DNA of 64,000 bases from Bog-473 sp963781955 (GTDB lineage Bacteria; Actinomycetota; Acidimicrobiia; Acidimicrobiales; RAAP-2), in NCBI GenBank assembly GCA_963781955.1, contig CAWAHU010000001.1:1736001-1800000 (forward strand), written 5' to 3'. Shown one piece after another: positions 8,733-17,448 of this stretch. The notes below the pieces were generated by a model, which did no database searches, was not told the DNA's origin, and was given only the letters and a program-made list of their open reading frames with translations. Position numbers and translations under genes: made by a program. Within the stretch, counting starts at the first letter, position 1. Every line of letters begins with the position of its first letter.

Positions 8733-9380
8733 TCATGGCCGACAACACGCTTGGCGGTCGGAGCCGGACTGCCCCAAGGTGCCGCAGGGTGGCACCCCGT
8801 CCGGGCGTTCGGGGACACCCCCAGGATCAGTCTGGAAGAGGCTGCTTCGCGGATGATTGCGGCCTTCAATGGTCCACCTGCCGGCGATCACAATGTCCGT
8901 CCCCACCGTTTCGAGAATTTTCGGCATCTCGGTCGGGAGCCGACGCAGGCGCCTAAAGGTCGGGGTCGGCGGCGGCACTTGTTTCACGGATACCGCCCAC
9001 CGTTCCCATTCCGGTCGGAGCACAAGAACCATCTGGTCGAGCGCCCACTGAGCGTCGTCGATCGTGCGCAGTGGCCGTGCGAATTCAAACTGCCAGACTC
9101 CCCACTTCGCCGCGGTCGCTGGTTCATACTCTCCATAGCGCTTCGCCGGGCCGGTGACCCAGACGATTCCCGCTCGGCTGCCATCAGGCGCCACGATGTA
9201 CAGGTCACCCTCCAAGACGTCAGTCTCGAGGGTGAAGTCTGTGATGATTCCGAGCTTGAATCCGTCAGACTCAATCCCTCTCAACAGGGGAAAGCCGTAG
9301 TATGCAGGCGCGCCTTGGGGTGGACTCATGAAGGCGGGTAGGTCTGGATCGGTCGAGATTGCATCGGGATCCAAGGCCAT
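8733..9380 (-). CDS. Conserved hypothetical protein
   Basis: A soluble protein of about 215 residues starting MALDPDAISTDPD. I do not recognise the family. The body is well ordered: GFPLLRGIESDGFKLG, then IVAPDGSRAGIVWVTGP, then WALDQMVLVLRPEWERWAVS, all typical of a folded alpha/beta domain. The last ~30 residues (GGVPERPDGVPPCG onward) are low-complexity and coincide with one copy of a short dispersed motif at 8801-8820, so the original C-terminus may have been replaced by read-through into repeat DNA. ATG 9380 is chosen; an ATG at 9416 would add 12 residues. No partner gene is adjacent. Confidence 0.55.
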   Translation of the reverse strand: MALDPDAISTDPDLPAFMSPPQGAPAYYGFPLLRGIESDGFKLGIITDFTLETDVLEGDLYIVAPDGSRAGIVWVTGPAKRYGEYEPATAAKWGVWQFEFARPLRTIDDAQWALDQMVLVLRPEWERWAVSVKQVPPPTPTFRRLRRLPTEMPKILETVGTDIVIAGRWTIEGRNHPRSSLFQTDPGGVPERPDGVPPCGTLGQSGSDRQACCRP

Positions 9381-9723
9381 TGGGTGACCATTGGAAGTCC
9401 AGCGCTCCGGTGTCATGTGAGAATTCTGGCAGACGTGACGACCGTTCAAAAGGTGCCGCTATGTTGGCGCTCCTTCCCGGCAGCGAGGACTGGGACACCA
9501 TCCATCGGCGCCGCCATGATGTTGTTCGGGCCAGCTTGGGTCCCTTGCTCTAATGCCCCTAGAGCAGTGGATTTGGCCTCCGAGGATTCGCCTGCCGTCG
9601 CGTGCTTATCTGCACCCACGTCCCGGCGTCAGGAGCACGGTTGGCCCCATCGGGTCGCGTCTCAAGCCTTCGTCTACCACGATCGCCGATACTGCGAACC
9701 GTTGATCTGGCCCGCAACCGGCG
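9381..9723. other. Gap with no recognised gene
   Basis: Frames crossing it are compositionally poor. A copy of the short dispersed motif (TTCCCGGC...ACTGGGACACC) lies at 9474-9499. Confidence 0.35.
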
Positions 9724-10480
9724 TCAGGCTCCGATGCCGACGATCGGCGTGTTGAGCGGCTTCCCACCCATCGATCCCAGGAACGGCCCATCGCCGAAGG
9801 CGAAGATCCCGCCGTCGGAGGCCACCTCCCAGTAGCCACCCGTGACCGGGTCAACCGCCATCCCGACGATCGGCTTGTTGAGCGCCTTGCCACCCATCGA
9901 ACCGCTGAACTGCGCGCCGCCGAAGGCGAAGATCCCGCCGTCGGAGGCCACCAGGTAGTAGCCGCCGGTGGCAGGGTCGACGGCCATGCCGACAATCGGC
10001 TTGTTGAGCGGCTTGCCGCCCACTGAGCCGGCGAACTGCGCATCGCCGAAGGCGAAGATCCCGCCGTCGGAGGCCACCAGGTAGTACCCCTGACCGTCGT
10101 CGGTGGCCGCCATCCCGACGATCGGCTTGTTGAGCGCCTTGCCGCCCATCGAACCGCTGAACTGCGCGCCGCCGAAGGCGAAGATCCCGCCGTCGGACGC
10201 CACCTCCCAGTAGCCACCTGTGACCGGGTCGACCGCCATCCCGACGATCGGCTTGTTGAGCGCCTTGCCGCCCATCGAACCGCTGAACTGCGCGCCGCCG
10301 AAGGCGAAGATCCCGCCGTCGGAGGCCACCTCGAAGTAGCCGTTGCTGGTCGGGTCGACGGCCATCCCGACGATCGGCTTGTTGAGCGGCTTCCCGCCCA
10401 TCGAGCCAGCGAACTGCGCGTCGCCGAAGGCAAAGAGCCCGCCGTCAGAGGCCACCTCGAAATAACCGGGTCCATAGGTG
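9724..10480 (-). repeat. Six tandem 126-bp coding repeats
   Basis: The DNA period is 126 bp (42 codons), with near-identical stretches between units (for example GGCGAAGATCCCGCCGTCGG recurring). High identity suggests recent unit duplication or gene conversion. Confidence 0.8.
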
Positions 10481-11754
10481 GGAACCGGCGGTGTGGGTTC
10501 CGGCACTCCGGTCGACAACGCAATCGGGATCCGCACGTTTCCCGCTGCGGTCGCCTCGCCCACTGCCATGCACGTACCGCCGTCGGCACAGGACACCCCG
10601 TTGAGCAAGGTCCCGCTCGCGCCCACGGCCGGACTGTTCGCGATGGCCCAGTCGGTGCCGTCCCAATGCTCCAGAACGCTCTGTGTCGTTCCGAGTTGCC
10701 CGGCACCCGATGCAGCGCACCAGTCAGACCGGAGGCAGGAGACGCCGGTGAGCCCCGTGCTCGTAGTCTCGTTCGGCGATGGGTCGATGGTCCAGGCCGT
10801 TCCGTCCCAGCGCTCGGCAAGAGTCACTTGGACGGTGGGATTCGCAGGGTTGCTGCTGCCGACGGCCTGGCAGAAGCTGTCGCCGGTGCACGACACGCCA
10901 GTCAATCTGCTGCTCACGCCGGAAGACCCAGCCCCAACGGTCGACCACACCGTGCCGTCCCACTTCTCCGTGAGCGGATCGAACGTCGTGGCGGGCGATC
11001 CCACCCCAGCCGCCCCTACCGCGAAGCAGCCATCGGATGACCAACACGAGACACCCTGAAGCTGGCTGTTGGTGCTCCCGGCCGCGTCGGGACTGGTCAT
11101 GACGGACCAGGTACTCCCGTCCCACCGCTCGACCAGGGTGTGGAACACAGAAGGAATGTCCGAGGTGCCCCAGCCCCCGACCGCCACGCAGTCGGTCGAA
11201 TCGATGCACTGGACGGCGTTGAAGCCCGCACTCACGGCGCCCGGCGGCGTGGCGGGTGACACGATGCTCCAGGCCGATCCGTCCCAGACCTCGGCAAACG
11301 CCGCCTGGGAGGGGAGCACCTGGCCGACGGCGACGCACGCCGTCGGGCTCGAGCACGAGACGCCGCGGAGGAAGTCTTCGTCGCCGGCCCCCGTGGCCGG
11401 GATCGTCATCCGCGACCAGCTGGTGCCGTCCCACGCATAGGCGAGCGGAGGGGACGGTGGAGGAACCGGCGTGGTCGCGGTCGACCCCACCGCCACGCAA
11501 AACGACGCGTCAGGGCAGGACGTCGCGCCCAGGAAGGAACTCACTGCACCGGGTGGCGCCGGTATCCCCGTGTCGGTCCACGTCGGTGCGCTCGAGGCGG
11601 CTGCAGAAGCTCCAGCGAATCCAACGAGACCGAAGACCATAAGTGTGATGCCGCACAACAGTGACCCCAGGACACGGTGGAACGGAGCGGGCCGGAGTCG
11701 CAACAACCCCGATCCCTTGAGGGCGGGGGATTCATCGGAAGTCCGCTGCGTCAT
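9724..11754 (-). CDS. Secreted repeat protein with two beta-propeller-like repeat arrays
   Basis: A 676-residue exported protein with three parts. An N-terminal signal peptide (hydrophobic LCGITLMVFGLVGFAGASAAA) follows a basic tail. About seven degenerate ~50-residue repeats come next, with paired cysteines and Trp-Asp-Gly motifs (VSC...CxAVG...ERWDGxxWS). Six 42-residue repeats of the form GYWEVASDGGIFAFG, then GAQFSGSMGG, then LNKPIVGMAVDP close the chain. Both arrays look like propeller blades and suggest a surface-binding protein with disulfides in the first array. The 42-residue unit recurs in the SGNH hydrolase at 49842. The start is ATG 11754, with AGAGGAGG just upstream. No enzymatic motif was seen. 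Confidence 0.7.
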   Translation of the reverse strand: MTQRTSDESPALKGSGLLRLRPAPFHRVLGSLLCGITLMVFGLVGFAGASAAASSAPTWTDTGIPAPPGAVSSFLGATSCPDASFCVAVGSTATTPVPPPSPPLAYAWDGTSWSRMTIPATGAGDEDFLRGVSCSSPTACVAVGQVLPSQAAFAEVWDGSAWSIVSPATPPGAVSAGFNAVQCIDSTDCVAVGGWGTSDIPSVFHTLVERWDGSTWSVMTSPDAAGSTNSQLQGVSCWSSDGCFAVGAAGVGSPATTFDPLTEKWDGTVWSTVGAGSSGVSSRLTGVSCTGDSFCQAVGSSNPANPTVQVTLAERWDGTAWTIDPSPNETTSTGLTGVSCLRSDWCAASGAGQLGTTQSVLEHWDGTDWAIANSPAVGASGTLLNGVSCADGGTCMAVGEATAAGNVRIPIALSTGVPEPTPPVPTYGPGYFEVASDGGLFAFGDAQFAGSMGGKPLNKPIVGMAVDPTSNGYFEVASDGGIFAFGGAQFSGSMGGKALNKPIVGMAVDPVTGGYWEVASDGGIFAFGGAQFSGSMGGKALNKPIVGMAATDDGQGYYLVASDGGIFAFGDAQFAGSVGGKPLNKPIVGMAVDPATGGYYLVASDGGIFAFGGAQFSGSMGGKALNKPIVGMAVDPVTGGYWEVASDGGIFAFGDGPFLGSMGGKPLNTPIVGIGA

Positions 11755-11869
11755 GACGCCTCCTCTTGCCGCTCCACCCCATGCGCCTCCCGGGCAGGGT
11801 CTACCGCTTGGAGACTCATCGGATTGGTGCGGCGCAGCCAGGGTCGAAGGTCCCGAGCTTCCCCCTCCT

Positions 11870-12124
11870 CGGCCCGACCCGACCGGGCACCTGGCGGGAC
11901 CCGAGGATCTCGGAACGGCTTTGATCGAGGTGGCGGAGCAGAACCCCGCACAGGTCCCGTACTTGCAGGTGAACAACTTGTCTTCACTCCCTGTGCTCCT
12001 CGTCGAGCGGGAGATGCTGATCGGGGTGAAGCAGAACCGAACGATGAACATCACCGTGATGTGCCCAACCAGGGCCACGACGGTGGTCCCCGTGTCGTGC
12101 ATCGAAGCCAGGCGTTGGAGCACC
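11870..12124 (+). pseudogene. N-terminal fragment of an ARPP-1-type (DUF6569-like) protein
   Basis: The rightward frame here encodes a block strongly resembling the ARPP-1 domain: LGTALIEVAEQNPAQVP, VNNLSSLPVLLVEREML, GVKQNRTMNITVM, TVVPVSCIEARRWS. The QNR and VSCIE..RW signatures are the ones remembered for the family. Only about 80 residues remain, with no clear start, and the rest of the domain is missing. About 35 bp on, the sequence becomes an IS110-type transposase tail, so insertion and later deletion probably destroyed the gene. The fragment points left to right, opposite to the neighbouring repeat protein. Confidence 0.6.
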
Positions 12125-12158
12125 GGTCCTGACGGTTCAATCGGCGCAAAGAAAAGAG

Positions 12159-12308
12159 CAGACTGGCTCCTGGATCAAGTACTACATCGAGCGCCGGATG
12201 AAGGAGGGACGGACCAAGAAGGAGGCGATGCGCTGCCTCAAGCGCTGCGTCGCACGGGAGGTGTTCGCGCAGCTACCGAGGTCAGCGTTTGCTCTTGACA
12301 ATCCATAG
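12159..12308 (+). pseudogene. C-terminal relic of an IS110-family transposase
   Basis: The last ~48 codons of this frame read SWIKYYIERRMKEGRT, then KKEAMRCLKRCVAREVF, ending with a stop at 12306-12308. The Lys/Arg-rich KKEAMRCLKR.VARE helix is typical of the extreme C-terminus of IS110-type DEDD transposases. The catalytic N-terminal domain and the Ser-motif region are absent. It directly follows the broken ARPP-1 fragment. IS110 elements lack inverted repeats, so exact ends cannot be called. Confidence 0.6.
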
Positions 12309-12471
12309 GAGCATCGTCCGGGGGCACCCTGTCCAGGCCATTTTGCCCAGCGAGTTGCTGGCGAGCGGATCAGTGATGCGCCGCTAAGAGCTCGTCAGTC
12401 CGTACCCGTTGCCCGCGATAGAGAACAAGGACTCTGATGCAGCCGTCGATATCGAGCGCACACTCACGGGT

Positions 12472-12840
12472 ATGGCTCAAACGGAGTCTGTTTCGACGCC
12501 TTCTTCCGAACAGACTCCCTCGGCCGCCAGGGCGTGGTTCGCAATAGCGCTCAGCCCGATCGGGGTGGTCGCTGGGGTCGGAGTCGCGTATGCCGTCGCT
12601 GCCATGATCGGCGTGACGCTCGACCCAGCGACTCCGTTGCAGACGCGCTCGTTCTCCCAGAACACCCTTTGCTACGGGGCCGCCACCCTTGTGGCGTTGA
12701 TTGCACCCGTCGTCGCAGTCGTCCTGGCGGTCCATCCTGCTCGAGCCGGAAGTCGATCGGGCAAAGTTGCGCTTGTCGTCGCCATCCTGTTGGTGCTTGG
12801 AGTGTTGGCTCTGATGATCCCGAGCCTCATCTCCTGGTGA
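12472..12840 (+). CDS. Small hypothetical membrane protein
   Basis: A 122-residue protein. A short polar N-terminus (MAQTESVSTP) is followed by three hydrophobic segments: around FAIALSPIGVVAGVGVAYAVAAMIG, LCYGAATLVALIAPVVAVVLAV and VALVVAILLVLGVLALMI. The layout resembles DUF4190-like small actinobacterial membrane proteins, but no signature could be confirmed. ATG 12472 is preferred over the upstream start at 12409 because the extra residues are charged and unlike a signal. No strong ribosome-binding site was found, so the start is uncertain. Confidence 0.55.
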   Translation: MAQTESVSTPSSEQTPSAARAWFAIALSPIGVVAGVGVAYAVAAMIGVTLDPATPLQTRSFSQNTLCYGAATLVALIAPVVAVVLAVHPARAGSRSGKVALVVAILLVLGVLALMIPSLISW

Positions 12841-13021
12841 AGTGCTCGGAGCGCCTGTGGAGGTCTTGGCGGAATGGGAGCGGACGTGCCCTATCCCGAG
12901 GTGCCGAGCTGCCCCACCGTCCCGGCAGCGTACGGGGGCAGCTGGACCGCGGCGAGATCTGGCTGATCCGACCCAATAGGCTGCGGTCACGTTCTACGGT
13001 CACGGTTCCACAATCGCCCTG

Positions 13022-13330
13022 GTGGTCTTTGTCGCCCTGTTCGCCCTGCGGATGTTGTCCTCTCAGCGCCGCCGGGGTCGCTCGAGGGCATCGGCACCGA
13101 CCCGCTCGTTCGCAGATGCCACATCCACTGACCAAGCGTCGAACGCCGTCGACGGCTCCTTAGGCCCTGTTGCGTTCACCGGCATCGCTCCCGGTTGGCT
13201 GATTGACCCCACGGGTCGACATGAGAAGCGTTACTGGTCAGGGTCTGAGTGGACCGAGCACGTAAGTGATGGCGGAGTCCCAGGCATCGACCCGCCTCCA
13301 CGAGGTACCGATCGCGACACACCCTCCTAG
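13022..13330 (+). CDS. DUF2510 domain protein
   Basis: A protein of about 102 residues. It has a short hydrophobic N-terminal stretch, a basic Ser/Arg linker and a DUF2510 motif: APGWLIDPTGRHEKRYWSGSEWTEHV, the Trp-rich GW..DP.G.....RYW.G..WT.HV pattern found at the ends of many actinobacterial membrane proteins. The start is a weak GTG with no visible ribosome-binding site, and the hydrophobic stretch is short, so the gene may have lost its original 5' end. Its role is unknown. Confidence 0.6.
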   Translation: MVFVALFALRMLSSQRRRGRSRASAPTRSFADATSTDQASNAVDGSLGPVAFTGIAPGWLIDPTGRHEKRYWSGSEWTEHVSDGGVPGIDPPPRGTDRDTPS

Positions 13331-13548
13331 ATCTAAGTCAGCACCCCAAAGTGCGCGACCTTCCCGGCGTACTGGGGCACCCCTCAGTGTTCGACGAGGA
13401 CCGGGTTCCATCCGTAATGTCGTGTGAGGAACGTCTCTATGGCATCCGAGGCAGCGGCTGCTCCAACTCGATCATCCGGCCGTGGATGACTGATGACCGG
13501 TCCGAAATGGACCTAGGTCCCTGGCCCGACTGCTTCTAGGGACGAACA

Positions 13549-14376
13549 GTGGACAGCATGCGGCGACACACGTTGATCGTGAGGAGCCTCGTATTGGTGC
13601 TGGTCGTGTTTGGTGCGTCTTCCTGCGGTGGAGGAACGCATCGGACGGCACCGACATCTCCGACGGCGACCACGCCATCGACAACGGAACCGACCACCGC
13701 GCCAAGTACGACGACGACCATGGCAGAGTCTGTGACTGCCCGAGCGACAGTCAGTCCCGACCAGGGAGTGGCCGGAACCACCCTTACCTTCACCGTCGAG
13801 ATCCGTGGACCCGGAACACTCGGCGGCGAGGGGGTGCTGTTCGGCGACGGGGGCACCTCGGGAGCCAACGCCGGGGACGTCGCCTGCGGGGATACAGCGC
13901 GCGCGGACCACACGAGCACGTACACCCATTCGTACGCGCGACCCGGGACCTACCAGTTCAGCGATCAGGTGACGGTCCAGGCGCCGCCACCATCGTGCGT
14001 GTTCGAACACACGACGGCCCGACTCACCGTGGTCGTCGCCGCGGCTCTGTCCGATGCGACGCTCAACGGTGCGTTCCTCTCCCCGTCGAAGAACGTCGGC
14101 TGCTACATCGACCCCACTGCACCAGGCTCGCTTCGTTGCGCAACTTTCTCACCTCCCCGGTTGGTGACGATGGACGAGAGCGGATCGATCCAGACGTGCA
14201 GCGGCAGCCAGTGCGACCTCGGGAACCCTGCAATGGAGACCCCCGTGCTCCCCTATGGGTCAGCGACGGCAGGCGGACCCTTCCAGTGCCTCTCCAGCGA
14301 ACAGGGGATGATTTGCACGGTCGTCGGCCACAAGGGATTTGAACTCTCTCGCTCGGGGGTCCGGACGATCGGGTGA
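13549..14376 (+). CDS. Lipoprotein with PKD-like and Cys-rich C-terminal domains
   Basis: A 275-residue predicted lipoprotein. Signal peptide ...LVLVLVVFGASSC ends in an acceptable lipobox with Cys26, followed by a long Thr/Ser/Pro linker. A PKD/Ig-like domain (VSPDQGVAGTTLTFTVEI ... YARPGTYQF) comes next. The C-terminal domain has the recurring actinobacterial pattern FLSPSKNVGCYI ... RCATF ... CDLG ... LPYGSATAGGPFQCLSSEQGMICTV. The GTG start at 13549 is preferred because AGGGACG lies seven bases upstream; ATG 13558 is an alternative. Probably cell-surface; no enzymatic motif. Confidence 0.7.
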   Translation: MDSMRRHTLIVRSLVLVLVVFGASSCGGGTHRTAPTSPTATTPSTTEPTTAPSTTTTMAESVTARATVSPDQGVAGTTLTFTVEIRGPGTLGGEGVLFGDGGTSGANAGDVACGDTARADHTSTYTHSYARPGTYQFSDQVTVQAPPPSCVFEHTTARLTVVVAAALSDATLNGAFLSPSKNVGCYIDPTAPGSLRCATFSPPRLVTMDESGSIQTCSGSQCDLGNPAMETPVLPYGSATAGGPFQCLSSEQGMICTVVGHKGFELSRSGVRTIG

Positions 14377-14585
14377 ATCAGAACCCCGGTCTGGGACGTT
14401 CAGCAGCCTCTAGGTGGGTGTCGCTGTGGTGCCGGACCGTCCCACTCCTGGCGATCGGGGACACCCCCTGCAAGCCGTCGCAGACGGAACGTTGGTTCAC
14501 GCCGAAGGATGACCGCTGGTTCCGGGTCTGGGCCTGTCCAGACCACCTCGAGGGCTTGACGGGCTTCCGGCAGTTCGGCGGCTGA
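14373..14585 (+). pseudogene. Small Cys/Trp-rich protein fragment, copy A
   Basis: An open frame of about 70 codons ending in RWFTPKDDRWFRVWACPDHLEG and RQFGG. The Cys/His placement (C...C...WACPDH) suggests a small zinc-binding protein. The same C-terminal segment recurs, frameshifted, at 16099-16194. The upstream half is poorly conserved-looking and includes a copy of a dispersed motif, so this may be a relic rather than a live gene. It overlaps the preceding lipoprotein stop by 4 bp. Confidence 0.4.
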
Positions 14586-14708
14586 TGCCCGCCTCACGCC
14601 ACCGACCGCTTGGTCATCCCTCACACCATTCTCGAGTAGGCGATGGCCATAACCGGAACCATCGGAGTACCTTCGCCAGCGTTGGCGGGAGTCTGGGGAG
14701 GAATGACT

Positions 14709-16007
14709 ATGCGATCGATGGCCCGGATGCGAAGGGCGGTCCGCTGGACGTTGGCTTTGGTGACGCTGATTGCGATAGCGGGTGTGTGCAGCTCGGGAGC
14801 GGGAGCGTCGTCGAAGACGACGTCGGGAGCGCCTGGCGCGACCAGTGCCATCCCCGCCTTCTACGTCCCTCCCCGTCCACTACCGGTCGCACCACCTGGA
14901 ACGTTGATTCGCTCGACCCGGGTGACCGGCGTACCGGGCGTGCCGGCTGGAGCCACCGTCTGGCGGATCCTGTTCCATTCGACCACCATCTACGGAGCCG
15001 ACCTGGCCGAGTCCGGCTACGTCATCGCACCGGGAGCGCCGCCGCCGGCCACCGGTTACCCGGTCATCGCCTGGGCGCACGGCACCACCGGATTCGCAGC
15101 CCGCTGTGCGCCATCGCTCTTCACCAACGCTGGTGGAGGCAACGGCCCGTATCTCATTCCTGGGCTGGCCAACTATCTCCGGGCCGGTTTCGTCGTGACT
15201 GCGGCCGACTACCAGGGCTTGGGCGTCGCGCATGGGGTCCATCCCTACCTCCTCGGGGACAGTGAGGGTCGCTCTGTACTGGACGCCACACGGGCGAGCA
15301 GGCATCTGCCCGGACTCCGGACTTCCGACACCGTGGTTGTCTATGGTCATTCACAAGGCGGCCACGCCGCGCTGTTCGCTGGGGAGATGGCGCCCACCTA
15401 CGCTCCCGATCTCCATGTGGTCGGTGTTGTGGCAGCCGCGCCGGCGACGGGACTCAGCACCCTTATCTCGATCGTCGGTACCTCGACCGGCCAGCAGTTC
15501 CTCCCATTCAGCATCCCCACGTCGTATGCGTGGTCACAGACCTACAACGACCTGCCGATCACTGATGTCTTCACAGCAACTGGTGAGCAGTTCGCCAGAG
15601 AGGAGGTGACCAAAGGGTGCCTGGATTCGGTCGCCAACGCGATTGGCAGGCGCCATCTGACCCCGGGGCAGGTCTTCCTGACGAGTTCTGAAACCAACCC
15701 GATCGTGATCGCCCACGCCAAGGCCAACGATCCCGGCCGAGTTCGAACCACCGTACCCATGCTGATCCTGCAAGGCACCAAGGACATGACGGTGCCACCA
15801 GGTTTGACCGACGCCTTCGTCAGCGGCACGGCGTGCACGATCGGTGACACGGTGGAGTACCTCCACGTCATGGGTGCCACCCACAACTCGGTGGTCTTCG
15901 TCGGTACCCCGTCGATCGTTCGCTGGATGCAAGGACGAATCTTGGGCAGCAGTCCTGCGTCGACCACCTGCGGCCGGCCGCACGACCTCAACACGCTCGG
16001 CAGATAG
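14709..16007 (+). CDS. Secreted triacylglycerol lipase-like alpha/beta hydrolase
   Basis: A 432-residue secreted hydrolase of the LIP/CALB-like lipase family. A cleavable signal peptide (WTLALVTLIAIAGVCSSGAGA) is followed by the PxxFYxPP start typical of secretory lipases. The chain then has the oxyanion region VIAWAHGTTG, the nucleophile elbow VVYGHSQGGHAA (catalytic Ser), a late Asp in ILQGTKDMTVPP and a final His in VMGATHNSV. All three triad residues are recognisable. Of two in-frame ATGs (14703, 14709), the second has proper spacing from the GGGGAGGA site at 14696-14702 region and is chosen. Likely esterase/lipase activity on exogenous lipids. Flanked on both sides by copies of the same small-protein fragment. 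Confidence 0.8.
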   Translation: MRSMARMRRAVRWTLALVTLIAIAGVCSSGAGASSKTTSGAPGATSAIPAFYVPPRPLPVAPPGTLIRSTRVTGVPGVPAGATVWRILFHSTTIYGADLAESGYVIAPGAPPPATGYPVIAWAHGTTGFAARCAPSLFTNAGGGNGPYLIPGLANYLRAGFVVTAADYQGLGVAHGVHPYLLGDSEGRSVLDATRASRHLPGLRTSDTVVVYGHSQGGHAALFAGEMAPTYAPDLHVVGVVAAAPATGLSTLISIVGTSTGQQFLPFSIPTSYAWSQTYNDLPITDVFTATGEQFAREEVTKGCLDSVANAIGRRHLTPGQVFLTSSETNPIVIAHAKANDPGRVRTTVPMLILQGTKDMTVPPGLTDAFVSGTACTIGDTVEYLHVMGATHNSVVFVGTPSIVRWMQGRILGSSPASTTCGRPHDLNTLGR

Positions 16008-16383
16008 CGAAGGCCCGGCTACCTCAACGTCGCAGATGCTCGTCCACAGCGCCCAAGTCCACGCACCGCCATGAGGCGCCGGCCTACACGGACCCGCTGC
16101 TTCACCCCCAATGGGTGACAAGTGGTTCCGGGTATGGGCCTGTCCAGAGCACCTGGAAGGGTCGACCGGGATTCGGCAGCTTGGCAACCGATAGCCCCAT
16201 CCCCGAGCCGGCGTACTGGGTCACCCTGTGATTCGGCACCTCAGACGAAGCGAGAGGTGCTCAGGACGCCCCCGAGTTCGAAGAACGAGTGCACTGTGCG
16301 CCCACGCGAATGCCCGATAGAAGGGGACTACTGCACGATCCGGTGGCATCTGATCTGTGGCGTCGAAAGGTGCTGCTGGAAGG
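16008..16383. other. Intergenic region with relic DNA
   Basis: Contains fragment copy B (16099-16194) and, 12 bp after its stop, a copy of the dispersed motif GGCGTACTGGGTCACCC (16210-16226). No other gene is supported before purU. Confidence 0.45.
16099..16194 (+). pseudogene. Small Cys/Trp-rich protein fragment, copy B (frameshifted)
   Basis: Reads KWFRVWACPEHLEGSTGIRQLGNR and stops at 16194, closely matching copy A at 14585. Upstream the match continues (CTTCACCCCCAATGGGTGACAAG against TTCACGCCGAAGGATGACCGC), but one extra base shifts the frame, so this copy is dead. The two copies bracket the lipase gene. Confidence 0.5.
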
Positions 16384-17265
16384 ATGTCCCGCGAACTGGA
16401 CATAATTTCCGTTGTGCGCCGACTCGTACTCACCATCACGTGCCCCGACCGGATCGGCATCGTGGCCGCAGTCACTGGATTCCTGGCTCGTCACGGTGGA
16501 TCCGTGGTGGAAGCGGCACAGCATGCGGATCTCGACGCGGGCCAGTTTTTCCAGCGTATCGAGGTCCTCGCCAACAGTCTGCCTTTCACCGCTCGGGAGT
16601 TCGCCGACCGCTTCGAACAAGTGGCTACTGAGTTTGAGTTGCAATGGAGCTTGAGTGATACCGACCATCCCAAGCGGGTGGTGGTCCTCGTGAGCCGCGA
16701 AGAGCACTGCTTGACGGATCTCCTCCACCGTTGGCGATCCGGCGAACTTCCATGCGAGGTAGCAGCGGTGATCTCAAACCATGACGATCTCCGTCCGCTC
16801 GTTGAGTGGCACGGAGTTGACTTCATTCACATTCCCGTCGCGGTCTCTTCTAAGAAGGAGGCGATGACCGAGATCGTGTCGAGCTTCGAGGCGGTCCGGG
16901 GAGATGTGATGGTTCTCGCGCGATACATGCAGATCCTCCCTGAGGAGGTGTGCGACCGCTATCCAGGGCAGATCATCAATATCCACCACAGCTTCCTACC
17001 GTCCTTCGTAGGTGCGCGCCCATACCATCAAGCGTTTGAACGAGGGGTGAAGCTGATCGGTGCCACGTGTCATTACGTTACCTCCGAGTTGGACGCAGGA
17101 CCGATTATCGAACAGGACATCAGCCGGATCGACCATGCGGACACTGTCGATGATCTGATTCGCATTGGCCGGGACGTGGAGCGCACCGCGCTCGCCCGTG
17201 GTCTCCGGTGGCATCTGGAAGATCGGGTCCTGCTCAATGGCAACCGGACCGTCGTTTTCAGTTGA
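16384..17265 (+). CDS. purU: Formyltetrahydrofolate deformylase
   Basis: A 293-residue enzyme that hydrolyses 10-formyl-THF to formate and THF, balancing one-carbon pools. An N-terminal ACT domain (RLVLTITCPDRIGIVAAVTGFLARHGG) precedes the formyltransferase-fold catalytic domain. The latter shows NIHHSFLPSFVGARPY (catalytic Asn and His) and ELDAGPIIEQD (catalytic Asp). Length and order match the PurU family. ATG 16384 is chosen; GTG 16357 and GTG 16411 are possible, because the GGAAGG just upstream of 16384 is too close to be an ideal site. It is a single gene within the island, convergent with a crotonase gene. Confidence 0.9.
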   Translation: MSRELDIISVVRRLVLTITCPDRIGIVAAVTGFLARHGGSVVEAAQHADLDAGQFFQRIEVLANSLPFTAREFADRFEQVATEFELQWSLSDTDHPKRVVVLVSREEHCLTDLLHRWRSGELPCEVAAVISNHDDLRPLVEWHGVDFIHIPVAVSSKKEAMTEIVSSFEAVRGDVMVLARYMQILPEEVCDRYPGQIINIHHSFLPSFVGARPYHQAFERGVKLIGATCHYVTSELDAGPIIEQDISRIDHADTVDDLIRIGRDVERTALARGLRWHLEDRVLLNGNRTVVFS

Positions 17266-17448
17266 CAAGAATATCCAGACCCGGCGGCTTTCGGGGACAC
17301 CCATGCCGGGGTGATTGTCACCTACATTTCCAACCGTGGAACTAGCGACCGGCCGGTTGACGAGGGGTTGACCGCACACCGCCAGCCGTACGGTGGCACC
17401 CCCTCCTGTCGATCTTGGATACCCGAATCAGCCCGAGTAGGCCATCTG

